Source: Actinomycetota bacterium
GTDB taxonomy: Bacteria > Actinomycetota > Acidimicrobiia > Acidimicrobiales > GCA-2861595
Length of the DNA: 18,218 nucleotides
Assembly: GCA_016781225.1 (NCBI GenBank)
Contig: JADDQT010000013.1
Span: 1-18,218, forward strand
Direction of reading: 5' to 3'
The notes under the pieces are model-generated. The model did not search any database. It was not told the origin of the DNA and was given only the letters and a program-made list of their open reading frames with translations. The first letter of the stretch is position 1; every line of letters begins with the position of its first letter. A program made the position numbers and the translations under genes. Below are positions 7,632-15,012 of the stretch, in pieces.

Positions 7632-8401
7632 GCGTGGCGTCCGTGAAGAAGCGTGTGGTTCGGACGGCACGCGGCCTGCCCGAACCCGCCAAAGAGCTCG
7701 CCCACCGCGTGCTCGGGGCACCCTTCTCCAGCCGCCGGCTACGCCGTGCCCTGAGACCCGTCCGCTGGGGGACGCTGCGGCGCATGCAGCCGGTCGGCAA
7801 GCGGTGGGGTGCCGAGCGGGGGACACCTGTCGACCGCTTCTACCTGGAGCGCTACTTCCGGTCGGTGTCGCCGGTGATCCGCGGCCGCGTGCTGGAGGTC
7901 CGAGATCCTGCGTACACCGATCGCTTCGGTCACGGCGTGGTCTCCGTGGACCTGGTCGACATAGACCCGAGGAACGACGAGGCCACCATCGTCGCCGACC
8001 TCGCCGAGGCGGGCTCCCTTCCCCGGGAGAGCTTCGACTGCGCCATCCTGCCCCAGACGCTCCAGTTCGTCGACGACCCCCGTGAGGCCATCGCCAACCT
8101 CTGGCACAGCCTGGTGCCCGGCGGCGCCCTCATCGTGACCGTTCCCTCCGTCTCCCGGGTGGATTCCCATGCCGGCGACGCCGACCGGTGGCGGTGGCTC
8201 CCGAGCGGACTCAGGCACCTGCTGGAGCAGGCCTGTGATCCCCCCGGTGAACTGGAGGTGGTGACCTTCGGCAACCTGCTGGCCGCCACCGCCTTCCTCC
8301 ACGGTGTGGCCGCCGAAGAACTCCGCGAGGACGAGTTGGAGCTGGTGGACCCGAACCATGCCATCCTGGCTTGCGTGACGGCCAGGAAGCCTCAGCAGTG
8401 A
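7628..8401 (+). CDS. SAM-dependent methyltransferase (class I, polysaccharide-locus type)
   Basis: This 257-residue protein resembles methyltransferases commonly found beside glycosyltransferases and deacetylases. The N-terminal 65 residues are basic and helical. The SAM-binding core follows: RGRVLEVRDPAYTDRFG (85-101), VVSVDLVDIDP (104-114), a motif around ATIVADLAE (119-127), FDCAILPQTLQFVDDP (136-151) and LVPGGALIVTVPSVSRVD (162-179). The first motif has Arg92 where the usual pattern is Gly (LEIG), which could affect cofactor binding, though many relatives have a degenerate loop here. The C-terminal stretch GNLLAATAFLHGVAAEEL is characteristic of the group. It probably O-methylates a sugar, which is inference. 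The GTG at 7628 overlaps the previous stop as GTGA and its own stop overlaps the deacetylase start the same way, so the three genes are probably translationally coupled. Confidence 0.82.
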   Translation: MSVASVKKRVVRTARGLPEPAKELAHRVLGAPFSSRRLRRALRPVRWGTLRRMQPVGKRWGAERGTPVDRFYLERYFRSVSPVIRGRVLEVRDPAYTDRFGHGVVSVDLVDIDPRNDEATIVADLAEAGSLPRESFDCAILPQTLQFVDDPREAIANLWHSLVPGGALIVTVPSVSRVDSHAGDADRWRWLPSGLRHLLEQACDPPGELEVVTFGNLLAATAFLHGVAAEELREDELELVDPNHAILACVTARKPQQ

Positions 8402-9324
8402 GCGTCCTCCCGTCCGCGTCGCTCATCCTCACCTATCACCGGGTGGCCGCCGGACGCGACCCTCTCATGCAGTGCGTCCGCCCCCAACGGTTCGCCGAGC
8501 AGGTCGAGCGGTTGGCGACCTTGGCCGAGGTCGTGCCACTGGCCGACATCACCGCCCGAGGAAGGGGCCTGCGTGTGGCGGTCACCTTCGACGACGGTTA
8601 TGCCGACAACTGGCACGTCGCCGCGCCCATCCTGAGGGGCGTCGGCATGCCGGCGACGTTCTCGGTCGTGGCCCGCATCCTGGGCGAACCTCGCGAGTTC
8701 TGGTGGGACCGGCTCGAGCACCAGCTACTCGACGACGACGGGTCCAGGACATTCCCGGACACGCTCGTCGTAGAGGTCGGGGGCCGTTCGCTGACCATCG
8801 ACATCCGTACCCGTGAGGGGCGTGGCCGAGCCCTCAAGGCGCTCAACCGCCGCCTTCGCGTGCTGCCGGCAGCAGACATCGCGACGTCGATGACCTCGGT
8901 CGCCGCTCAGGTCGGTCCTCCGCCTTCGAGCTCCTGTGACGCCCACCGGCTCCTCACCCGCGAAGAGGTTCGCAAGCTCGCCGAGGACGGCTTGTTCGAG
9001 GTGGCGTGCCACGGGATGACCCACACCATGATGAGCGCCGTCGGCGCCGACGAGGAGAACGAGGAGGTGCGCGGAGCGCAGCAGGCGTTGGAGCAGACGA
9101 CCGGGCGGCCCGTGCGGACGTTCGCCTACCCCTACGGGACGGCCACCTCCTTGACCCGTCAGACGGTCAGGGCCCTGCGCAAGGCTGGATTCTCGCGAGC
9201 CATGGTCAACACAAAGGGACTCGTGGGCCGCTTCTCGGACCGGTTCCGCCTTCCCCGCTACATGGTCTACGACTGGACCGCCGATCAGCTCGAGCACGAG
9301 CTGCGGAAGTGGGTTGCCGCCTAG
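8398..9324 (+). CDS. NodB-domain polysaccharide deacetylase (CE4)
   Basis: This 308-residue protein is predicted to remove N- or O-acetyl groups from a sugar in a metal-dependent reaction. CE4 motifs are present: TFDDGYADN with catalytic and metal Asp at 64-66, the metal-binding HGMTH (205-209), and FAYPYG (242-247). About 140 residues separate motifs 1 and 2, with FWWDRLEHQLL near 101-111, a feature of one CE4 subgroup. There is no signal peptide or membrane segment, so the enzyme is probably cytoplasmic and would act on a lipid-linked or nucleotide-linked precursor. The GTG at 8398 is chosen for its GTGA overlap with the methyltransferase stop and an AGGAAG 8 bases upstream; a TTG at 8371 would add nine residues. 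Its stop codon lies inside a perfect hairpin at 9320-9345. Confidence 0.9.
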   Translation: MSVLPSASLILTYHRVAAGRDPLMQCVRPQRFAEQVERLATLAEVVPLADITARGRGLRVAVTFDDGYADNWHVAAPILRGVGMPATFSVVARILGEPREFWWDRLEHQLLDDDGSRTFPDTLVVEVGGRSLTIDIRTREGRGRALKALNRRLRVLPAADIATSMTSVAAQVGPPPSSSCDAHRLLTREEVRKLAEDGLFEVACHGMTHTMMSAVGADEENEEVRGAQQALEQTTGRPVRTFAYPYGTATSLTRQTVRALRKAGFSRAMVNTKGLVGRFSDRFRLPRYMVYDWTADQLEHELRKWVAA

Positions 9325-9345
9325 TGCAGCCCGGACTGCACTAGG
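9320..9345 (+). terminator. Perfect 10-bp hairpin on the deacetylase stop codon
   Basis: CCTAGTGCAG (9320-9329) and CTGCACTAGG (9336-9345) are exact reverse complements around the 6-base loop CCCGGA. The TAG stop (9322-9324) is in the left arm. There is no T-tract after the stem, so it could be a U-less actinobacterial terminator, an mRNA-stabilising 3' hairpin or a dyad operator for the next gene. The palindrome is certain; its role is not. Confidence 0.55.
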
Positions 9346-9361
9346 AGCATCCTCAGCGGGC

Positions 9362-9396
9362 TTGCAGGGCGCGCCAGCCCACGTACCCTGCTTGCG
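9362..9396 (+). promoter_or_regulatory. Candidate leaderless promoter for the GT2/flippase pair
   Basis: TTGCAG (9362-9367) lies 16 bases before TACCCT (9384-9389), and the ATG at 9397 follows 7 bases later. The hexamers resemble -35 and -10 elements, and the spacing would put the transcription start at or near the ATG. No Shine-Dalgarno sequence precedes the start. The hairpin just upstream fits the end of the previous transcription unit. Confidence 0.4.
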
Positions 9397-10410
9397 ATGG
9401 ACAACGTTTCCGTGCCCCCACCCGACGGTGGCGTACGCCCCGGGCCGGTACCGACGTTCTCCGTCATCGTCGCCGCCTGGCAGGCCGCCGGCTTCATCCA
9501 CCATGCCTTGCGTTCGGCCCTCGAACAGGAGCCACCGCCGCTCGAAGTCGTCGTGTGCGACGACGGCTCGACCGACGACCTGGCCGGCGCCCTGCGACCG
9601 TTCGGGGAAGACGTCCGCCTGATCCGCATAGATCACGGCGGCGAGGCGGCGGCGAAGAACGCCGCTGCCCAGGCGGCGCGAGGAGACTTCGTTGCCGTCC
9701 TCGATGCCGACGACGTCTTCCTGCCCGGACGCCTGGACGCCATGGGGCGCCTGGCCGCGGCCCGGCCGGACCTCGACGTGCTCACCACCGACGCATTGCT
9801 CACCGCAGGGGAGGAGGTCCTCGGCCGCTGCTATCACGGCGGGCACACCTTCGAGGTTGCCGACCAGCGAAAGGCGATCCTCCGTCGCAACTTCATCCTG
9901 GGCCTGGCTGCCGTGCGTCGCGAGCGGTTCCTCGCCGTCGGCGGTTACGACCCGGCCATCCCCTACACGACCGACTGGGACCTGTGGATCCGGATGATCT
10001 TCGAGGGTTCCAAGGCGGGGGCCGTCCTCGAACCTCTGGCCGAGTACCGGATGCACGACTCGAGCATGAGCGCCAAGCGGGCGGCGATGTCGCGGGGACG
10101 GGTGATGACGCTGACCAAGGCAGCCTCCCGGACCGATCTCGAACCGGGAGAAGCGGCCGTGGTGAGACGGTCGCTGCGGGCCGAGCAAGCCCGCTTGGCC
10201 CGCGAAGACCTCAAGGAGGCTCTGATCGAGGGACGTGCGGACGTACGCCGGCTGGCGATCCGCTTGGTCACGTCGGCAGCCCAACCGGGACGGACCCGCT
10301 TGAAGGCGCTGCTGTCAGCCGCAGCACCGGCGGCCATGGCCGGCCGGCTACGGAAGGAGCGGGAGGGCCGGTTCCTTACCGTCGGGGACGCGGGACTGCC
10401 CCGACGATGA
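9397..10410 (+). CDS. Glycosyltransferase family 2 (GT-A fold)
   Basis: This 337-residue enzyme shows a full GT2 signature: TFSVIVAAWQAAGFIHHALRS at 20-40, nucleotide-binding CDDGSTDD at 54-61, the metal-binding LDADD at 102-106, and TDWDLWIRM at 192-200 as the acceptor-side catalytic motif. The C-terminal 100 residues are helical and basic, with no clear membrane segment, so it is probably peripheral to the membrane. It starts at ATG 9397, 72 bases after the deacetylase stop, the longest gap in this block, and therefore probably begins a new transcript. Its stop overlaps the flippase ATG by 4 bases (ATGA at 10407), so this transferase and the flippase are made together. It may add a sugar to the repeat unit that the flippase exports, which is inference from linkage. 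Confidence 0.9.
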   Translation: MDNVSVPPPDGGVRPGPVPTFSVIVAAWQAAGFIHHALRSALEQEPPPLEVVVCDDGSTDDLAGALRPFGEDVRLIRIDHGGEAAAKNAAAQAARGDFVAVLDADDVFLPGRLDAMGRLAAARPDLDVLTTDALLTAGEEVLGRCYHGGHTFEVADQRKAILRRNFILGLAAVRRERFLAVGGYDPAIPYTTDWDLWIRMIFEGSKAGAVLEPLAEYRMHDSSMSAKRAAMSRGRVMTLTKAASRTDLEPGEAAVVRRSLRAEQARLAREDLKEALIEGRADVRRLAIRLVTSAAQPGRTRLKALLSAAAPAAMAGRLRKEREGRFLTVGDAGLPRR

Positions 10411-11909
10411 CGGAGGGACGCCCGACGGTGGCGTCCGGCGACGCAGAAGTGGCGCCGTCACTGCGGTCGCGCGTCGCCAGGGGTGTCCGCTGGGGCGGAT
10501 TCGACCAGGTGGTCCAAGCCGTCGTCCGTCTCGGCGTGATGGTGACCCTCGCTCGTCTGATCTCGCCACGCGACGTTGGCCTGATGGGCATGGTGTGGGT
10601 CGTCGTCAACCTGTTGTCGGTCCTGACCGGGCTCGGGCTGGGCGAGGCCCTCGTGCAGAGGACCGACCTGCGCCCCGAGCACACGGCGGTGGCCTTCACC
10701 GCCAGCGCCATGACCGGCCTCGTGCTCGCCGGGCTCACGGCCGCCGCGGCCCAGCCGGTAAGCCACCTGTTCGGCCAGCACCGCCTGGTACCTCTCCTGC
10801 TGGCCATGACCATCGTGTTCCTGGCATCGGGTCTGGAACGCACGCCCAACGACATGCTGGTCCGCGACTTCCGCTTCCGGGAGTTCTATCTCTCGTCGAC
10901 GATCGCAGCCGTCGTCGGGGCCGTCGTTGGTGTCGTCCTCGCCGTGCTGGGGCACGGCGTGTGGGCCCTGGTGTGGATGGCCATCACCGAGGCCGTCGTC
11001 GCCAGCGCTCTGGCGTGGACGTTCGCGCTCCGTGCCGGGGTTTGGCGCCCAGCGCTTTCGAGGGATGCTGCTGCCTTCCGGGACCTCATCGGTTACGGAG
11101 CCAACGTCACCGGGGCGCGGCTGATCGCCTACGGGCAGAGCAACGGTGACAACCTCATCGTGGGCAAGGTGCTCGGGCCGACGGCTCTCGGCTACTACGC
11201 CCTCGCCTACCGCACCATGCTCATGCCGATCGCCAAGGTCGCCAAGGTGATCGGCTCCACGGCGTTCCCTGCCTTCGCTGCCGTGCAGCACGACTTGGCA
11301 CGCCTGAGGACCGGATTCGTCCGGGCCAACCGCTATGTGGCGCTCGTTTGCTTCCCGGTGACCATCGGCCTCTCGGTGACCGCGCCCCTGGTTGTACCGG
11401 TGGTCTTCGGCGAACAGTGGCGACCGGCGGTGCCCGTCGTTCAGCTCCTCGCCCTCGCCGGCCCCTTCATCAGCGTCACCAGCCTCGACAACACCCTCTA
11501 CGAAGGGGTGGGAAAGCCACGGCTGGGCCTGCGCCTGGCGTTGGTCGAGCTGGCGCTCTACCTACCGGCCTTCCTGGTCGGTGTGCAATTCGGGGTCGAA
11601 GGCGTCGCCGTGGGCCTGCTGGTCAGCGGGTACGGCACCCTTCCCCTCCTCTTCGTGGTGCGGGCGAGGATCCTCCAGACCGATATGGCGTCCCAGCTCG
11701 GTCCGTTCGTCCCCCTCGTAATGGCGACGGCTGTCATGGCGTTGGCGGCCACTGCGGTCCGACACCTCGTTCCCGAGTCCACGCCCGATGCTGCGACCCT
11801 GGCTCTCATGGTCGGGTCCGGTGCAGCCGTCTACCTAGTCGCCATCCGCTTGTCGGCTCCGGCCCTCTTCGCCGGCGCCCGCCGCGACCTCATGCGTACC
11901 TCGTCCTGA
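10407..11909 (+). CDS. Wzx/RfbX-like polysaccharide flippase (copy 1)
   Basis: This 500-residue polytopic membrane protein belongs to the polysaccharide exporter family (MOP superfamily). It is predicted to flip lipid-linked oligosaccharide across the cytoplasmic membrane. After a polar N-terminus comes RSRVARGVRWGGFDQVVQAVVRLGVMVTLARLI, the usual first helix region. Successive hydrophobic segments throughout suggest about 12-14 membrane helices, and family-like stretches include LVQRTDLRPEH, TPNDMLVRDFRF and NLIVGKVLGPTALGYYALAYR. The ATG at 10407 is chosen because it overlaps the GT2 stop (ATGA); the frame is open much further upstream, but only through the GT2 gene. The 3' end overlaps the convergent GT4 at 11890 by 20 bases. 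It is clearly paralogous to the flippase at 15013-16533. Confidence 0.9.
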   Translation: MTEGRPTVASGDAEVAPSLRSRVARGVRWGGFDQVVQAVVRLGVMVTLARLISPRDVGLMGMVWVVVNLLSVLTGLGLGEALVQRTDLRPEHTAVAFTASAMTGLVLAGLTAAAAQPVSHLFGQHRLVPLLLAMTIVFLASGLERTPNDMLVRDFRFREFYLSSTIAAVVGAVVGVVLAVLGHGVWALVWMAITEAVVASALAWTFALRAGVWRPALSRDAAAFRDLIGYGANVTGARLIAYGQSNGDNLIVGKVLGPTALGYYALAYRTMLMPIAKVAKVIGSTAFPAFAAVQHDLARLRTGFVRANRYVALVCFPVTIGLSVTAPLVVPVVFGEQWRPAVPVVQLLALAGPFISVTSLDNTLYEGVGKPRLGLRLALVELALYLPAFLVGVQFGVEGVAVGLLVSGYGTLPLLFVVRARILQTDMASQLGPFVPLVMATAVMALAATAVRHLVPESTPDAATLALMVGSGAAVYLVAIRLSAPALFAGARRDLMRTSS

Positions 11910-13125
11910 CGCTCTGTCCGCCTGCCACCGCACGGGCCAATTCGGTCACCTCCGGGCGGATCACCTCCCAGCGATACTGCTCCTGGTACCGCGCCTCTGC
12001 GGCGTAGACGAGCCGGCGGCGGAAGGCTTCGTCCTGCACGAGCCGGAGGCACCCGCGGGCCATGGCCTCGGCGTCGCCGTCGTCGCACACCAGCAGGTGC
12101 TCGCCGTCGGTGGCGTCGATTCCCTCCGCTCCGGTCCTGCTGGCTACCACCGGGATCCGGTGAGCGAAGGCCTCGAGCACCTTGATCCTGGTGCCCCCTC
12201 CGAAGCGGATCGGGACCACGGCGACATCGGTTCGGGCCAGCTCGTCGCCGATGTCCTCCACCTGGCCCCGCACCACCACTCCGGGCAGGGATGCAAGCGG
12301 GCTCCCGTCGAGGCTTCCTCGTCCCACGACGCGGAACTCGGCAGTCGGCTCCTGGCGGCGCACGATCGGGAGGACGTCACGGGCGAAGTGCTCGGCGGCG
12401 TCGACGTTCGGGGGGTAGGTCATGAGGCCCACCATGGTGAGCACAGGCCCCGAGGGCGATGTCCGCCCGCTTCCCAGGGGCGGCCCCTCCCGCTCGTAGC
12501 CGTTCGGCACGATCGTGGTGTTGGGCGAAGCGAGCCTTCGCCGGTCCAGCTCGGAGCACACCACGACCCGGCTGGCCGAGGCTGCGGCCGCTCGCTGCCG
12601 CCGTGACCAACGCCACTCGTCCACCAGGTCGAACCCCTGCCCGACCAGTGCGTCCACGGAGGGGCGGCCCGCTCGCCCGGATCGGCGGACCCGGCGCAGG
12701 GTCCGCAGCTTCTCGTCCTCCAGGTTGTCGAGGTCGACGATCTCCGTCCCGGACACCGTATTTGCCAGCGCCAGGTAACAGTCCAGGTGGCTGTACCAGA
12801 TCAGGTCGTAGGACGGCTTGGCCCATGCCCGCAGGTCCCGACGGGCGGCCTCCCATTCGTGCCAGAGCACGGCTCGGGGAAGAGGGCTCACCAGCCATCG
12901 GAGCACCTTGCGGGCGTCGCGCCGAAAAGCGGGTCTGGAGCTGACGAAGGCTCGAGATGCGCACGGTGCCTGCGTCGGCCCTGCCACGTCGTCCCGACTG
13001 CTCTCCACCGCGAACAGATCGACCTCGCCCGCCTCCCCCAGGCCGCGCAGCAGCTGTGACAGGCGCTGGCGATAACCGTCCGTGGCGGGCCAGGGATAGG
13101 TGTCGGAGACGCAGAGGATGTGCAC
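11890..13125 (-). CDS. Glycosyltransferase family 4 (Stp1/EpsH1-associated type)
   Basis: This 411-residue GT-B enzyme opens with VHILCVSDTYPWPATDGYRQRLSQLL, matching GT4 proteins that resemble the PEP-CTERM/exopolysaccharide-associated sugar transferases. Further features are EIVDLDNLEDEKLRTLRRV (128-146), IVPNGYE, MVGLMTYPPNVDAAEHFARDVLPIV (231-255) and GGGTRIKVLEAFAHRIPVVAS (309-329), the last being the donor-site motif of this subgroup in place of the usual E-x7-E spacing. The GTG at 13125 is chosen because the GT-B first strand begins there; an upstream in-frame start at 13209 lies inside the preceding coiled-coil gene. It follows that gene by 49 bases and is the last gene of the minus-strand unit. 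Its end overlaps the convergent flippase gene by 20 bases. The donor sugar is unknown. Confidence 0.88.
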   Translation of the reverse strand: MHILCVSDTYPWPATDGYRQRLSQLLRGLGEAGEVDLFAVESSRDDVAGPTQAPCASRAFVSSRPAFRRDARKVLRWLVSPLPRAVLWHEWEAARRDLRAWAKPSYDLIWYSHLDCYLALANTVSGTEIVDLDNLEDEKLRTLRRVRRSGRAGRPSVDALVGQGFDLVDEWRWSRRQRAAAASASRVVVCSELDRRRLASPNTTIVPNGYEREGPPLGSGRTSPSGPVLTMVGLMTYPPNVDAAEHFARDVLPIVRRQEPTAEFRVVGRGSLDGSPLASLPGVVVRGQVEDIGDELARTDVAVVPIRFGGGTRIKVLEAFAHRIPVVASRTGAEGIDATDGEHLLVCDDGDAEAMARGCLRLVQDEAFRRRLVYAAEARYQEQYRWEVIRPEVTELARAVAGGQSVRTRYA

Positions 13126-13174
13126 GCCAGAGCGATACGTCGGAGAGCCCGAACAGCCGCTGAGGCGGTCCGGC

Positions 13175-15004
13175 TCAGGCCTCGGCTTCGGAGACCTGGT
13201 CGGCCCCATCCGGGTCGACGGGCTCTCCGGGCAGCTCCGTCTGGTCCGCCATGTCCATCTCGGCCGCCTCGTCGACCACGCCGCCTCCAGCCCCGTTCGG
13301 CGGGCCGGCCGTGGGCGGAAGGAGCCGTCCGATCAGCTTCGGTGGCCCTCCCGTCGTCAACTGCTCGATCCGCCCGGGCCCCTCGTTCCCTTCCGGGCTG
13401 ACCGGTGAGATCTCCAAAGGATCCTGGCTACGGTCACCGGCACCGAGTCCGGGACCCTCCGAGCCCATCTCCAGGCGGCGTGCGTGCTCGAGGAGATGAG
13501 TGAGCTGCTGGCGGAGAAGCATGCGCTCGGAGCGAAGGGCGTTACGAGCTTGCTCGACCTCGCTGCGAGCTTCGGCCAGCTCCGCGTCGCTCTGGGCCCG
13601 CATCTTGGCAACGTCGTCGGCTGCCTCCTGCACCAGTCCCCGCACGTGGCTACGGGTCTCCTCGATCCTGGCCAACCTGGTCTGCTCGGCCTCCGTCTCC
13701 GTGGCCCGCAGGAGAAGCTCGCGCTCGGCGGCCACCTCGTAGTGGACCTGCTCCAGGAGCTCCTCCTTCCTCTCGGCGACCAGCTGGCGGTGCTCCTCCA
13801 TCTCCCGTTCGTGGCGAGCGAGCTCTCGTTCCCGTTGCTCCTGGGCCCGGGCGCGTTCGTCGGCGACCTCGTCGAGCCGTCCCTTTTCGGCGGCGACCTC
13901 GTCCCGAAGCTCACGGAGCCGCTCCTGCTGTTCCAGGGACGACTTCTCCAACTCGAGGTTACGCCGTCCCGCCTCCTCGCCCAGCTCCTCCAACCGGAGG
14001 TTGGAGGCGGCCACCGCGTCGTCCACGCGACGTTGCTCGTCCTGGAGCTGCCTCCGGCGTTCCGCTACGTCCTGGTCGAGCTGGTCCAGCTCCGCCCTCT
14101 TCAGATCGATCATGCCGGCCAAGCGGGACTGCTCGGCCGTCGCTTCCTCCCGGACCTCGAGCAGCAGTTGCTCTCGCTCGGCGGCAGCTTCGTCCACCAC
14201 GTCGGACAGGAGCTGCTCACGCCGGTCGGCAACCTCCTCGCGCAGCCGGGCCAGGGCCTGCTCCCGCTCCGCCTCGGCGTTCTTCAGCTGGCTGTTGCGC
14301 TCGGCCAGCTCCGCGTCGACGCGCTCCAGCTCGGTCCTCTTCTGCTCGGCGGCCTCGGCCAGACGGGCCTGCTCGACCGAGGCGTCATCTTCGATGTCCC
14401 GCATGAGCCGTCTGCGCTCCGTGGCGGCCTCGGCCAACACGTCCGAGAGCAGCCGCTCCCGCTGGTCGGCGACCTCGACCTGCAGGCGGGCCAGGGCCTG
14501 CTCCCGCTCGATCGAGGCGTCCTCGAGCTGCGTTCGACGTAGGGCCAGCTCCTGGCCCATGTCGTCCAGCCTGCGGCTCAGTGCGGCCGTGGCCTCGTCC
14601 AACCGTTGGGCCTCGGCGGTGGCCTCCTGTGTGGCCTCGGCCAGGAGCCTCTCGCGCTCCAGCTCCACCTCCGAGAGCCGGCGCCTCCTCTCGGCGGCCA
14701 CCTCCTCCAACCGGCTCTGCTCGGCGGCGACCTCCTCTCGCAGCTCGGCGAGGAGCCCCTCCCGCATGGCCAGCGAGTCCTTGCGAGCGTCTGCGAGGAG
14801 CGCTCCTCTCTCGGCTTCGATGCGGTCGTGGAGCTCCGCGGTGAGCCGCTCCCGCTCGGCGCCGAGCTCCTTGTGCATGTCCTCCCATAGGAGTTCCAGC
14901 TCGGACAGCATGTGCTCTTCGGCCTGATCCCCCGGAGGAACCGAGGGTCCCGGGGAGCCCGAACCCCCGGGCATGCCGTCGCTCGTCGGCGTCTCGTTCG
15001 TCAT
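13175..15004 (-). CDS. Repetitive long coiled-coil protein, unrecognised family
   Basis: I do not recognise a named family. The 609-residue protein has a Gly/Pro/Ser-rich acidic head (1-30), an almost uninterrupted Glu/Arg/Leu/Ala coiled coil (about 33-512) and a Pro/Gly-rich acidic tail (513-609) with one hydrophobic-basic patch, PPKLIGRLLPP (554-564). There is no signal peptide or membrane segment, so it is probably cytoplasmic. The rod has an 80-residue repeat: EREQALARL recurs at 166 and 246, and EAQRL, EQARL and EQSRL at 131, 211 and 291. Within it a 15-residue pattern, roughly RExLLxxVxxEAxAE, recurs back to back. It starts 8 bases after the flippase stop with an AGGGG site upstream, so it belongs to the polysaccharide operon. 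By analogy with actinobacterial Scy, FilP and DivIVA it could be a scaffold or positioning filament; that is a guess from architecture only. Confidence 0.85.
   Translation of the reverse strand: MTNETPTSDGMPGGSGSPGPSVPPGDQAEEHMLSELELLWEDMHKELGAERERLTAELHDRIEAERGALLADARKDSLAMREGLLAELREEVAAEQSRLEEVAAERRRRLSEVELERERLLAEATQEATAEAQRLDEATAALSRRLDDMGQELALRRTQLEDASIEREQALARLQVEVADQRERLLSDVLAEAATERRRLMRDIEDDASVEQARLAEAAEQKRTELERVDAELAERNSQLKNAEAEREQALARLREEVADRREQLLSDVVDEAAAEREQLLLEVREEATAEQSRLAGMIDLKRAELDQLDQDVAERRRQLQDEQRRVDDAVAASNLRLEELGEEAGRRNLELEKSSLEQQERLRELRDEVAAEKGRLDEVADERARAQEQRERELARHEREMEEHRQLVAERKEELLEQVHYEVAAERELLLRATETEAEQTRLARIEETRSHVRGLVQEAADDVAKMRAQSDAELAEARSEVEQARNALRSERMLLRQQLTHLLEHARRLEMGSEGPGLGAGDRSQDPLEISPVSPEGNEGPGRIEQLTTGGPPKLIGRLLPPTAGPPNGAGGGVVDEAAEMDMADQTELPGEPVDPDGADQVSEAEA
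14030..14674 (-). repeat. 240-bp coding repeat inside the coiled-coil gene
   Basis: Residues 111-190, 191-270 and 271-325 of the coiled-coil protein align at an 80-residue offset. At DNA level a 23-base identical block occurs at 14247-14269 and 14487-14509, exactly 240 bases apart, which supports duplication and not only convergent heptad composition. Other stretches have diverged, so this is an old or recombination-smoothed repeat. Confidence 0.7.
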
Positions 15005-15012
15005 CCGGGCCC

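Noticed and set aside
8725..10284. 519-residue minus-strand ORF
   Set aside because: It spans parts of the deacetylase and GT2 genes, both of which have clear catalytic motifs on the plus strand; high GC keeps the opposite frame open.
13126..13174. Possible terminator between the coiled-coil gene and the GT4
   Set aside because: Only short alternative stems (AGCCG/CGGCT or CCGC/GCGG) and no T-tract; ordinary for this GC content.
13484..14542. Leucine-rich 352-residue plus-strand ORF opposite the coiled-coil gene
   Set aside because: It is the antisense reading of Glu/Arg/Leu-rich repeats (CTC/CAG-type codons), which gives a leucine-rich product with no domain; the minus-strand gene has a proper start, operon spacing and coherent repeats.
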